A DNA stretch of 64,000 nt. Source: Phytoseiulus persimilis (lineage: Eukaryota; Arthropoda; Arachnida; Mesostigmata; Phytoseiidae). The DNA lies in the NCBI GenBank assembly GCA_037576195.1, contig CM075104.1, positions 5,524,775 to 5,588,774 on the forward strand. The letters are read 5' to 3'. The notes under the pieces are model-generated. The model had not been told where the DNA came from and did not search any database. It was given only the letters and a program-made list of their open reading frames with translations. Below, in pieces: positions 56,551 through 64,000 of the stretch. Every line of letters starts with the position of its first letter. Positions within the stretch are counted from its first letter, which is position 1. Position numbers and translations under genes: made by a program.

Positions 56551-59326
56551 CTGCCCCGTAGCGATCTGGCTTCTTAAGAGTACTCCTATCACGTAAATTA
56601 TATTTGCGTCCCTCGACTTTGTCCTCCGTCCTTGCCGGTGCAGGATTCCTCTTGGCGTGTCCGCGCGGACTTGTGGCAGGCGGGGAGGGGTTGCTGGATT
56701 CATAATCAACAGCTACCCCTAATTCTTCATCCACATTCCTTTCTCCGCTCCATTCTTCATCTTCTGCAGTGTCCGAATTGTTTGATTCTTCGGGTGTTGG
56801 TTCACTGAGATCTTCTGTTGTTGGATCAATGTCTTCTTTTGACTGCGAAGGTTTGTTGATGTCTGATGATCCTGGCACTTCCGGTGGTGGCGGGAGTTTG
56901 TTAGCGTCTTCAGGTAAAGGTGAGGGTTCCTTCACTGTGATGTCACGGATGCGATGGATGTTTCTTGTCCCCAACTCAAGGACTCTGTAGCTCAATCCAT
57001 CTTCATCGATGCCAACAATTGCTCCAGCGATTGCTCGTTGGTCTAGCTTGTCCTTTGTTGGTTGGATGTTGGAAAACCAACATCTTGTGCCGATTCTTCG
57101 AATGCGTCCGAGGTATGGCCTCTCGCCCGTGATCATCTCAAATGGAGTTTTACCAACCAGATCATTGAACTTCGTGATGTTGAGGCAGTGCGTCGCGAAA
57201 TTCACAGCCTCAGCCCAAACAGGCTTTTGTAACTCACTGTCAATGATCATAGTTCTAGCAAGGTTCAGCAACGTTCGATTTAATCTCTCCGGAATCGAAT
57301 TGTGCTGCGGGGTCCTCGGAGCCGAATACGAATAGTCACAACCTGTCTACCTCAGGAGTGACTGTACTCTGCTGTTCTTGAATTCAGAACCCCCATCAGA
57401 GTAGAAATGATAAACTTGCTGTCCCGTTCTAAGTTTGAACCATTTGAGAAAATCACGGATGCGTTCGAAGACTTCTGATTCATTATGGAGAAAGTACGTT
57501 TTTCGGAAGTGGCTTTTGCTATCTGACAATGTGAGAAAGGCTGTATGTCATCCGTAAGAGGGCGTGCTTACGAAGCAGACATCACTGCTGATCCACCCGA
57601 TGCGAGGGGCAAGTGAATTGCTAGGCTTCTGTCGGTAGCTAGCTCGATGCATCTTTCCTTTGATACAGCTCTCGCAGCTGACAAAATCGGGGATCACTTC
57701 ATAGTCCTCTCTCTCTAACATTGGCTTGAGCCATCCTACGTTGATGTGGGAAAAATTTCGGTGAACTTCTAGTAGGCTGACCTTCTTTTTATCTTCGGCC
57801 TGATTCCCCTCCGCGATGTAGTTTGCGGAGATGATGTAGAGACCATTTTTGCGCTTGGCAAAAATGCTGTGTCCATCGCGGGAGATGATGATCTTCTCAG
57901 GTTTGATACTGATATCAAAACCGTCATCCGCGAGATTGGAAGCCGACAGGAGGTTGTTGCGTAGCCTTGGGACGTACAGCACCTCTCTCAGCAGTATGGT
58001 GCATGGAATTCCATCCACCATGAGACCAAGACCAACAGTTCCATAGCCCGGTGAGCTCAGAGTCCTGGAACCGCCTAGTCTGATCTCCCGTTGCTGAGAG
58101 TGAGGTGTGTAGTTGATCATATTATCCCTGCTGTGGGTCATATGGAAGTTGGATCCGCTATCAACGAGATACTGGTTGTCGATGGTGACAGAGTGTGATT
58201 CTGCCGCCGCTATCTCGAAGTTTAGGGCTTCGATGGCACGCACTAGGTTGGCACTTGCCTGACGTTGTTTTTGTCGGCGGTTGAATGGTCGTCGTCCACC
58301 CTGGTTGGCTCTGGAACGAGTTGTTTGTCGTTGAGCCTGTCCTGGGTTCTTGTTCTGCCGAGGAGCCCGGCACTGAGCAATCAGATGACCAGATCGTCCA
58401 CAGTTGTAACAGGTCCTCTCGGTGGTGCTCTTGGTGGTCCTATTGACACTGGTCCTCCGATGGTAGGTGTTCCGGCGTCTTCTCCCATAGGAAGTAGGGA
58501 GCTTGGAGAACAGAGCCGTTACCTCATTCACGTCGTGGTTGCCACGTCGGAGGGCTTCACTCTCGATGGCTGCCATGAGATGAGTCGGAGATTTTCCTGA
58601 GTCCTCCCTTGCTGTGAACGCTTGTTTGAAAGGTTCCCATGATGACGGAAGGCTGGCCAGGACTATGGTGATCTTCATATCCTGTGAGACTTTGATCCCT
58701 AGTGTCTCGTTGTGTCCTGCAATCTGTTTGAAGCGGAAGAGGTTGTCTCCGGCTGATTTGTTTTGCTGATATTTGTAGCCCATTAGTTTGGTGAAGGCCA
58801 ACTGTTTCAGTCCTCCGCTAGAAGCTTTGAACTTCTCAGTAATCAGTCTCCACATTTCAGCGGCTTCGATGACAGCTGCGCTGTCGGAGAACAGGGAGAC
58901 TGCCAGGGCCGTTTGGATTGATGCAAATAGGGTGCATCTTCCCTCTCGGTTCCCTGCCTCATACTTCTGTTGTTGTATGGCCGCCTCCTTGGGGTCTGTT
59001 CCCGGTGGAGGTGGAATCAGCTTTCCGGTTGTCACATCGAGGGCGTACGGGTCTGCATCCAACGCTGCGTAAATCATTACTTTCCATGCTGTAAAGTTCG
59101 AGCCATCAAGCCTCAGGACGACGAGTTCTCGGTTCCGATGTTCTGTCCCGATGTCGAGTGCGTTGAAGCCTACATCCTCCTTGTTGTCTTCTTTCAGGCC
59201 GTCAGTGTATCTTCTTGAGTGTCCTTGCATGTCGTCACCTAAGTCACTATAGCCGTGGGAGCTGGTGGAATCTTCCGGTACTCGGGGACTCTCCATTAGG
59301 TCCATCTTCGATGTTAGGGTGTGCAC
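56551..59326 (-). pseudogene. Copia polyprotein: Gag, protease, integrase; RT missing
   Basis: Reading from 59326 on the - strand: a Gag domain (NFTAWKVMIYAALDAD, FKQIAGHNETLG), zinc knuckle CYNCGRSGHLIAQC, protease LVDSGSNFHMT, and the GAG-pre-integrase zinc segment (CESCIKGKMHR). The integrase core has D in WISSDVCF, D in FYSDGGSEF and E in HNSIPERLNRT. An acidic linker and KYNLRDRSTLKKPDR follow. In-frame stops occur at 57548-57550 (TGA) and 57347-57349 (TAG); otherwise the frame is continuous. After YGAG the sequence passes into the minisatellite without a frame change, until a stop at about 56366. Confidence 0.9.
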
Positions 59327-59416
59327 TGATGAGACACCTCACTAGAGAGTCACACACTTTCACAATGTACTTTCCGAGACGTCGTGTCCGTAGATTCGAT
59401 CGTGCGCAATAACGAA

Positions 59417-59711
59417 TGTTGGATTTTAGTCCACTGTGCTCAGTCGGTGGACACTCGATCTGGAAGTACGGTCTGTGGTCTGGAAGATCACGGCACGAAA
59501 TAAAGAGACAGGGGTCTGTTGCTCTTCCTTAGCTCCTCGTGGGCATTGCCTTTATTGCGTGTATATATACCCAACAAAGAGTGTGGGTTTGCATGAGCCG
59601 AAGGCGGATGGCCTTCGGCTCAGGGTTACATACAATTCTGGGATACTGCTGTACTGTATCTCCCAGTAAGGGCTAGTCGCCCACGGTACTGTATTACCGT
59701 CCCCGTACACA
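59417..59711 (-). repeat. 5' LTR of the copia element (about 295 bp)
   Basis: On the - strand it starts TGTGTACGGGG (59711) and ends AATCCAACA (59417), with TG...CA ends. It contains a TATA-type GGTATATATACACG (about 59557-59570) and a GCAATAAAGG poly(A) signal shortly after. The sequence next to the inner end (TTCGTTATTGCGCAC) would be the primer binding site. No second LTR is present for comparison, so the borders are moderately certain. Confidence 0.65.
59595..59621. repeat. Perfect hairpin in the copia LTR
   Basis: GAGCCGAAGGC and its inverse GCCTTCGGCTC separated by 5 nt; 11-bp perfect stem. It lies just upstream of the TATA element on the - strand. Confidence 0.7.
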
Positions 59712-60169
59712 CTAAAATGACCGTCTGAACTAAGACGTGTTTCAGATACCAGAAACGGAGTGATATTTCAACATTTCCGCATCGCCTTCGGATCGACTCT
59801 ACCCCGCATTGACAGATATTTGCAGCACCGGCAATAGCCCGCCCTTATTCGCAGCTTCTGGCCATAACAATACGAATACCACAAGCGATATTTCGCTCCA
59901 TCGGTGGACGATTGTACCGGCTGGCCTGGTGCTGGCTGTACTAGCTGCTCCCGACGCCTCGTTCACGCTAATTGATTCGCAAAGGAGCAAAGCAGGGAAG
60001 AGCTCCCTCCGTGGTCGAGAACCGCAAGCTCGTGCGGTCTCGGTGTTAGTTTCGAAAAACCTTGCGGTTTCGAAACCGCGGTGCGAAACCGCTACAGGGC
60101 CCACCTGGCGCCCGACTGGAGATCCGCCGGGGAGCATAGTCACGGGCGGATGAGACCAAAGAGAGCGCT
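59712..60169. other. No gene recognised; perfect 16-bp palindrome at 60064-60079
   Basis: GCGGTTTCGAAACCGC at 60064-60079 is a perfect palindrome, next to further partial copies of GCGGTTTCG. It may be the eroded 3' part of the Helitron relic that starts at 60170. Confidence 0.4.
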
Positions 60170-60756
60170 GAAGACGAAAAATAATCTAAGAGAGTCGCCT
60201 GGCGCGGAAAGAGCTCGTTTCCCTCAGGAATGTCGGTGACAATTTCTTCGTCCATGGAGCACATTCCTCCATTATCAAGAAGAACCGTTTCGATGTTGAT
60301 GTTGCTCTCGAATGCTCCTCGCTTCCCTGTGTCTCACGTTCTCTCGCTTGAAATACGCGATTCGTGGGAGCACTCCTGGGATCTCTATGGGTTCATTCGG
60401 AAGTGGCACGTGGAGAGTGACGAGTCCTTGCTTGTAGTTTTCGATGTTGTTTTGGACGTAGTTGCGGTATCTCAAGATGCTTCATGGCTTCTGTCGCTTC
60501 GGAACCCAATTGTCATCTACAGTTTCGCCGTCATCCATGGTTTTCCGTGCGTCAGCATTTTCGTCATTTTCTTCATTCTTGGTGGATTTTCCTGCAAGAC
60601 CATACCTCGGTCTCAACACGGGAACCGAGATCGGAAGTGCGAGTTGCAGTAGCGTTATATTCTCTAGAGGAAGATGACGGTCCTCATATTCCTGAATCAC
60701 GGATTCCGTCCATATGTCCGTACTGTCATCAGGCAAATTCTTGGCGTCCCGTGTTG
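60170..60756 (-). pseudogene. Helitron-like coding relic, downstream part
   Basis: On the - strand: AKNLPDDSTDIWTESVIQ, HLPLENITLLQLA, then AILRYRNYVQNNIENYKQG and LVTLHVPLPNEPIEI. After a frame change near 60300 it continues NIETVLLDNGGMCSMDEEI. The sequence DSTDIW...Y..R...LEN.TL..FA followed by RYRNY....NY...LVTLHVPFRNE is the pattern I know from the region between the Rep and helicase parts of animal Helitron proteins. The relic is interrupted at 60757-62745 by the Merlin element and continues beyond it. Confidence 0.55.
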
Positions 60757-60913
60757 ATTTCCGCGGTTCTATTCGGTTTGGCGCCCGGCGAGTTGAGCTG
60801 GCGAGCAACAACGCTCCACCAGCCTCAGCCTGCCGACACGCGCAGCGAAGCTGAGCCATCGTACATGTTTACCGCTGCCAGAAGCGATGAGGAGCGAGGC
60901 CGGGAGAAGAGCT

Positions 60914-61852
60914 TCAGGCGACAAGCGGATAAGTCTGCTTCAGACCCTGCAGGACAGCCTCGAAGGCTACGGTTTTCGGGAACCTCTGTCGCCAGGCGAA
61001 CTCCACGAGATAGGAGTCGAGGAGGTGCCTGTGGGTTCCGCATTGGCGCTTGTTCCGAGCTTTCGCCATCCCCCAGCAGCGCTCTATCGTCTGGGTGTGG
61101 ACTCCTGTGGTCGGGTCCACAAAATTCTTGCTGTGGTTGACGGTTCCATGTCCGTAGCCGGCCGCTTCAAGATCTTCGGTCTTGTACCCTACAGAGTGAA
61201 TCCATGATTGAAGCTCGTTTGCAAGAACGCCCCTCAAATCACGCCGATGGCACAGATACACACCTTTCCAGCAGTCTGAGTAGAGCAGCGTACCGGACTC
61301 TATGTTTTCTTGAATGACACGGAAGAGGGTCGAGGCCGTCCGGTCGGGCACAGTCAACATGAAACTCTCGCCGGTTTCGCGGCACATCCCACCGAGAACC
61401 CACTGCTGGGGGAACAGGCGGCCGGCATGGTTCTTACGTCTCGAGAACATGCTTTCATCAATTTCGACGATTTTCCCAGGCCCCCCGATCCGTCGCTGAG
61501 GCTGTCGCTGGAGATCCGCGAGGCAGAAGTCGCGTAGTGCCGCAGTCCGGGCGACCGTCGTGCATGGATTGAAGTCCAGCTCTGCTTGACACCACGCGAC
61601 AGTGGCCTGCTCGGTTGCCCAGCCGTAGAGGAAAGCAACAGCAGACTTCAAAGGGACCTTTGTACCGTCGAACCAGGTTCCTCGACGCAGGCCCACATCG
61701 ACGTCGCATCGATGACAACGCCAGCGCGGTCGCGAGGCTTCTGCGTTGAGTTGCAGTTCATGGCCTGCTTGGCAACGACGCTCCCGGTGAAGAAGGCCCT
61801 TCTCCTGGAGGAACTCAATTGCGGCAGACTCTGTCCTTGGGAGTTTCAGCAT
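60914..61852 (-). CDS. Merlin (ISXO2/IS1016-like) DDE transposase
   Basis: 312 codons without a stop, from ATG at 61852. It cuts and rejoins the transposon ends. N-terminal zinc ribbon: C27, C46 and C49 (RCQAGHEL, WRCHRCDV), then RRGTWFDGTKVPL. The catalytic triad fits D132 (KIVEIDESMFSRRK), D193 (LLYSDCWKG) and E257 (GVHTQTIERCWG), with the family signature VNHSKNFVDPTTGVHTQ. Residues about 197-222 are an insertion relative to the usual SDCWK-Y...GY.H..VNHS pattern. They coincide with a 75-nt segment having GT-AG ends, whose removal joins SDCWKG to YKTEDLEAAG. The spliced product would be 287 residues. ISXO2-like proteins are also bacterial, but the TIRs, TSD and eukaryotic surroundings make this a resident animal Merlin. 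Confidence 0.93.
   Translation of the reverse strand: MLKLPRTESAAIEFLQEKGLLHRERRCQAGHELQLNAEASRPRWRCHRCDVDVGLRRGTWFDGTKVPLKSAVAFLYGWATEQATVAWCQAELDFNPCTTVARTAALRDFCLADLQRQPQRRIGGPGKIVEIDESMFSRRKNHAGRLFPQQWVLGGMCRETGESFMLTVPDRTASTLFRVIQENIESGTLLYSDCWKGVYLCHRRDLRGVLANELQSWIHSVGYKTEDLEAAGYGHGTVNHSKNFVDPTTGVHTQTIERCWGMAKARNKRQCGTHRHLLDSYLVEFAWRQRFPKTVAFEAVLQGLKQTYPLVA
61189..61263 (-). other. Candidate 75-bp stop-free intron in the Merlin transposase
   Basis: On the - strand the segment starts GTGTGTATCTG and ends ATTCACTCTGTAG. Its length is divisible by three and it has no in-frame stop, so both spliced and unspliced forms are open. Excision (phase 1) restores the canonical spacing between SDCWK and the GY.H..VNHS block. 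Splicing itself is inference. Confidence 0.7.
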
Positions 61853-62745
61853 GGTGGAACGGAACGGGAGTCACAGAGGAGAGCGATAGAAACAGACAAT
61901 AACGGGATTCAACGAGGAAAAGACTCTGAGCACGCTAACACGTTAGGCTGAGGCTAACGGAACAGCGCGAAATCCGTTTCTTTGAATTCGAATTGGAGAT
62001 CTCGCCCTGAATGTTTAGTCTCCAACGGCTATTCCCTTCAGCGTAGCTTTTGAGTGCGAGATGTCGATCGAGTGGGTTCGCAATTTTCGTCAGCTTCTCG
62101 CGAGCTATTTCGTGCATTTGGAATTAGACCATATCAAACGAAAAGTGTGTTTCTTGCGACGGGTCATTTCGAGGCTGCAGCATAATCGCTGGTGGACCCG
62201 TCACCGGATCATCAACTATCAGTTCCGTAAACTGCGCGATTTGCGCATTCGCGGAACTCGACTCGTTCAAGATTGCGCACGACAGGCGAGGCCGACGGAG
62301 TTCGCCTCAGCCTCGAGAAGAGCTCCCATGCCGGCCTCTTGGCAGTATGATTTTCCTCGCAATCGCTGAAAGCAGTCTCCCAGAAACCTGTAAGCTTCCA
62401 ATCATTTTTTACACCACAGTTCGTACTGCTGCCCTCGCCATGCCCAATGAGCCAGCGCGAGGGTTCCAGTCGCGAGTTGGCGAGTTGGTTGCGAGCTGGC
62501 CTGGGTTCATTGCCTGGCCATGCAGTTGCAATCAGAACGGACAAAGGATTGCTCGCGGTTCATGCACCACCGCGGCTGTCGTTGCTGGTGACCGAGCCCG
62601 CCGTCCCTTTGTTTCGATTCTGGCCATACCATCTCTTCAAATCCTCTCCACTTCTCGGCTATGATGGCGTGTAGAAACGCCAAATAACTGGCCATTTTCG
62701 GCTGCTTAACTCGCCGGGCGCCAAACCGAAAAGCACCATTTCCGC

Positions 62746-62850
62746 TCACGAGCTTTGTATCTCTCATGTGGGAGCATTGTGAGACTCATAACTGGTATCC
62801 GTGAGACCCACCTCATGCTGGCTGCAGCAGGAGGTACCGAGCTGCTTCTG
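62746..62850 (-). pseudogene. Helitron-like coding relic, upstream part
   Basis: Immediately outside the Merlin TSD, the - strand reads LTMLPHERYKARERK. With one copy of the TSD removed it is in frame with STRDAKNLPDDSTDIW at the other side. Further upstream, ASMRWVSRIPVMSL resembles the EA-WR-L--P----S segment of Helitron proteins with some decay. Confidence 0.5.
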
Positions 62851-63108
62851 GGGCTAGCATTTCGACACTATCGGGAATTTCGAACGCTATTTTGCTTATG
62901 AGCTGAGTTTTATCGAATTCTGGTTCCGCTTCTATGTATCATCGTTAGTTCTCGACGCAATTGAATCGCCTCGATCGGATTTGTTGACATATTCGACAAC
63001 GTGGGTGGCACCGGTATACGGATCGAGTATGATTTGCAGATCCATTTTCGCAGCCAAGATTAGCCAAGAAATCTTGGATCGCAACGTAGGCTTTTTTCTA
63101 TGGTTATA

Positions 63109-63905
63109 CAGTGTGCGCGATTTGTTTAGAGCCACCCCGATTCTCGCACGAAAAGTGAATCGGAAGAGGGTGAGATCCTCAATTGCGGCGACCACGGATG
63201 ACGGTGGCGGAGATGAAGATGAATCACAGACAAGAGGCGTTTTTCACCCGTGTTTTCGGGGTGAAATAGCGAAATTTCCGATTTCGGGCGCGAAATTTCA
63301 TTGAAACCACTCAACAAACTTCGTCGTCGCCTTGGCTCCACAGATTTCTACCGCAGCCCTAGTTATCGAGCGCATGCCCGTCTGCTCGGTGGATATGAGA
63401 TTGAGGGAGAAACGAAGTTCGTGGAGATCCGATTCACGATGGGTCGCGGAAAAACTCTTTCCAGTAAACAAAAGGCAAAAATTTCTGTACTCAAGGAAAC
63501 CGGTCAATCTAATCGACAAATCGCGGAGCTCGTGCGACGTCCGAGGACCGCCGTCGACAATTTCGTCAAACTGGGCCCAAGGTACGGCACAAACCGAAAA
63601 GGCGGAGGCAACATCAAGCTCTCCGGCACAAACAAGGGAAGTCTTCTTCGAAAAGCGCGCACGGGAAACGCTTTCGCGTCAACTATAGTCACTGATCTGC
63701 AGCTCCCTGTTAAGAAAAGGCGAGTCCAACCAATCCTCCAAAGCGATCTCCACCTCGTTCTCAGAGAAACGCTTAGCAAAGCCTCCCTTATCTGCCGGCC
63801 ACAGAGCCAGAGCAGCCCGGTTGGAGTTCGCAAGAAAATACATGTCCTGGACCTCTGAGTGGCATAATGTAAGGAGCTCGGAATGATATGAATCGTGGTG
63901 TCGGA
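63109..63905 (+). pseudogene. Tc1-like transposon, 3' truncated
   Basis: A TA dinucleotide at 63107-63108 followed by CAGTGTGCGCGA looks like a Tc1/mariner left end. The transposase starts at ATG 63439 (MGRGKTLSSKQKAKI). It has the paired helix-turn-helix DNA-binding region (LKETGQSNRQIAELV, RYGTNRKGGG) and reaches LQLPVKKRRVQPIL. A frameshift near 63785 moves the continuation (ARLEFARKYMSWTSEWHNV, about 63810-63870) into another frame. After that no DDE/D catalytic sequence follows, so the catalytic domain and right end have been lost, or lie displaced beyond the window. Confidence 0.8.
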
Positions 63906-64000
63906 GATCGTGAGTTACAACTGCCTTGTTTATTATTAACTCCAAGCAGACTCCCCTTCGACAATGAAGGAGAGAGCGCGACAAGGCGCCAAACGGTGAT
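63906..64000. other. Right edge of window, nothing recognised
   Basis: No transposase-like or other coding sequence is visible in the last 95 bp. Confidence 0.4.

Larger units (their letters stand above)
56551..59711 (-). mobile_element. Ty1/copia element, 3' truncated
   Basis: It consists of one LTR (59711-59417), leader, gag-protease-integrase, and then a break at about 56551 where the 45-bp minisatellite starts. RT, RNase H and the 3' LTR are absent. Two nonsense codons interrupt the frame. Confidence 0.87.
60765..62737 (-). mobile_element. Merlin DNA transposon, structurally complete (1,973 bp)
   Basis: Flanked by the 8-bp direct repeat ATTTCCGC (60757-60764, 62738-62745), the TSD length known for Merlin. 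The ends are inverted repeats of 34 bp with three mismatches: the left end reads GGTTCTATTCGGTTTGGCGC inward and the right end, read inward on the other strand, GGTGCTTTTCGGTTTGGCGC. One long transposase frame lies inside on the - strand, with 885 bp of 5' and 149 bp of 3' non-coding sequence. Everything expected of an autonomous copy is present. Confidence 0.93.

Noticed and set aside
60914-61852. Bacterial contamination or recent horizontal transfer, because ISXO2-like transposases are typical of bacteria
   Set aside because: The gene lies within exact TIRs and an 8-bp TSD inside a eukaryotic Helitron relic and has a candidate spliceosomal intron. This matches eukaryotic Merlin.

Overview
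This window is nuclear DNA from an animal, most likely an arthropod. The evidence is a Fat-like cadherin gene split by GT-AG introns, a single-exon mitochondrial NFU1 gene, a secreted glycine/histidine-rich cuticle-type gene with a TATA box and AATAAA signal, and a mix of eukaryotic transposable elements. By eye the base composition is near 50% GC and most introns are 100-600 bp. A compact-genome mite (for example a phytoseiid) would fit, but that placement is inference.

Region by region. 1-18005 is the 3' three quarters of a Fat-like (kugelei / FAT1-3 type) protocadherin on the + strand. Thirteen exons join in one continuous frame of 3,453 residues, covering about 23-24 cadherin repeats, EGF/LamG modules, a transmembrane helix and a cytoplasmic tail, followed by a long 3' UTR. 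18006-30195 has no intact gene. It holds a 144-bp foldback MITE with an 8-bp target duplication and a decayed Mutator-like (MULE) element with matching inverted ends. 30196-31265 is the cuticle-type gene. 31430-31727 is a tRNA-derived SINE with a 14-bp target duplication. 36369-37868 (-) is an unrecognised two-exon gene, and 38950-39711 (+) is NFU1.

The right part, 41725-64000, is a transposon graveyard with some young insertions. In order these are: a Ty3/gypsy element with identical 142-bp LTRs, a 5-bp target duplication and a large internal deletion removing protease and RT; a LINE interrupted by a second SINE copy; a Ty3 relic; a 45-bp minisatellite array split by an R1-type LINE; a 3'-truncated copia element with one LTR; a Helitron relic split by a structurally complete Merlin (ISXO2-like) DNA transposon; and a truncated Tc1-like element at the right edge.

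The most informative structures are the exactly bounded mobile elements, where inverted repeats and target duplications can be read directly. They are: Merlin inside Helitron, with a 75-bp stop-free candidate intron in the catalytic domain; SINE inside LINE; R1 LINE inside the minisatellite; the internally deleted Ty3 element; and the nested-palindrome MITE. The host genes are spaced between these layers and show no operon-like arrangement.
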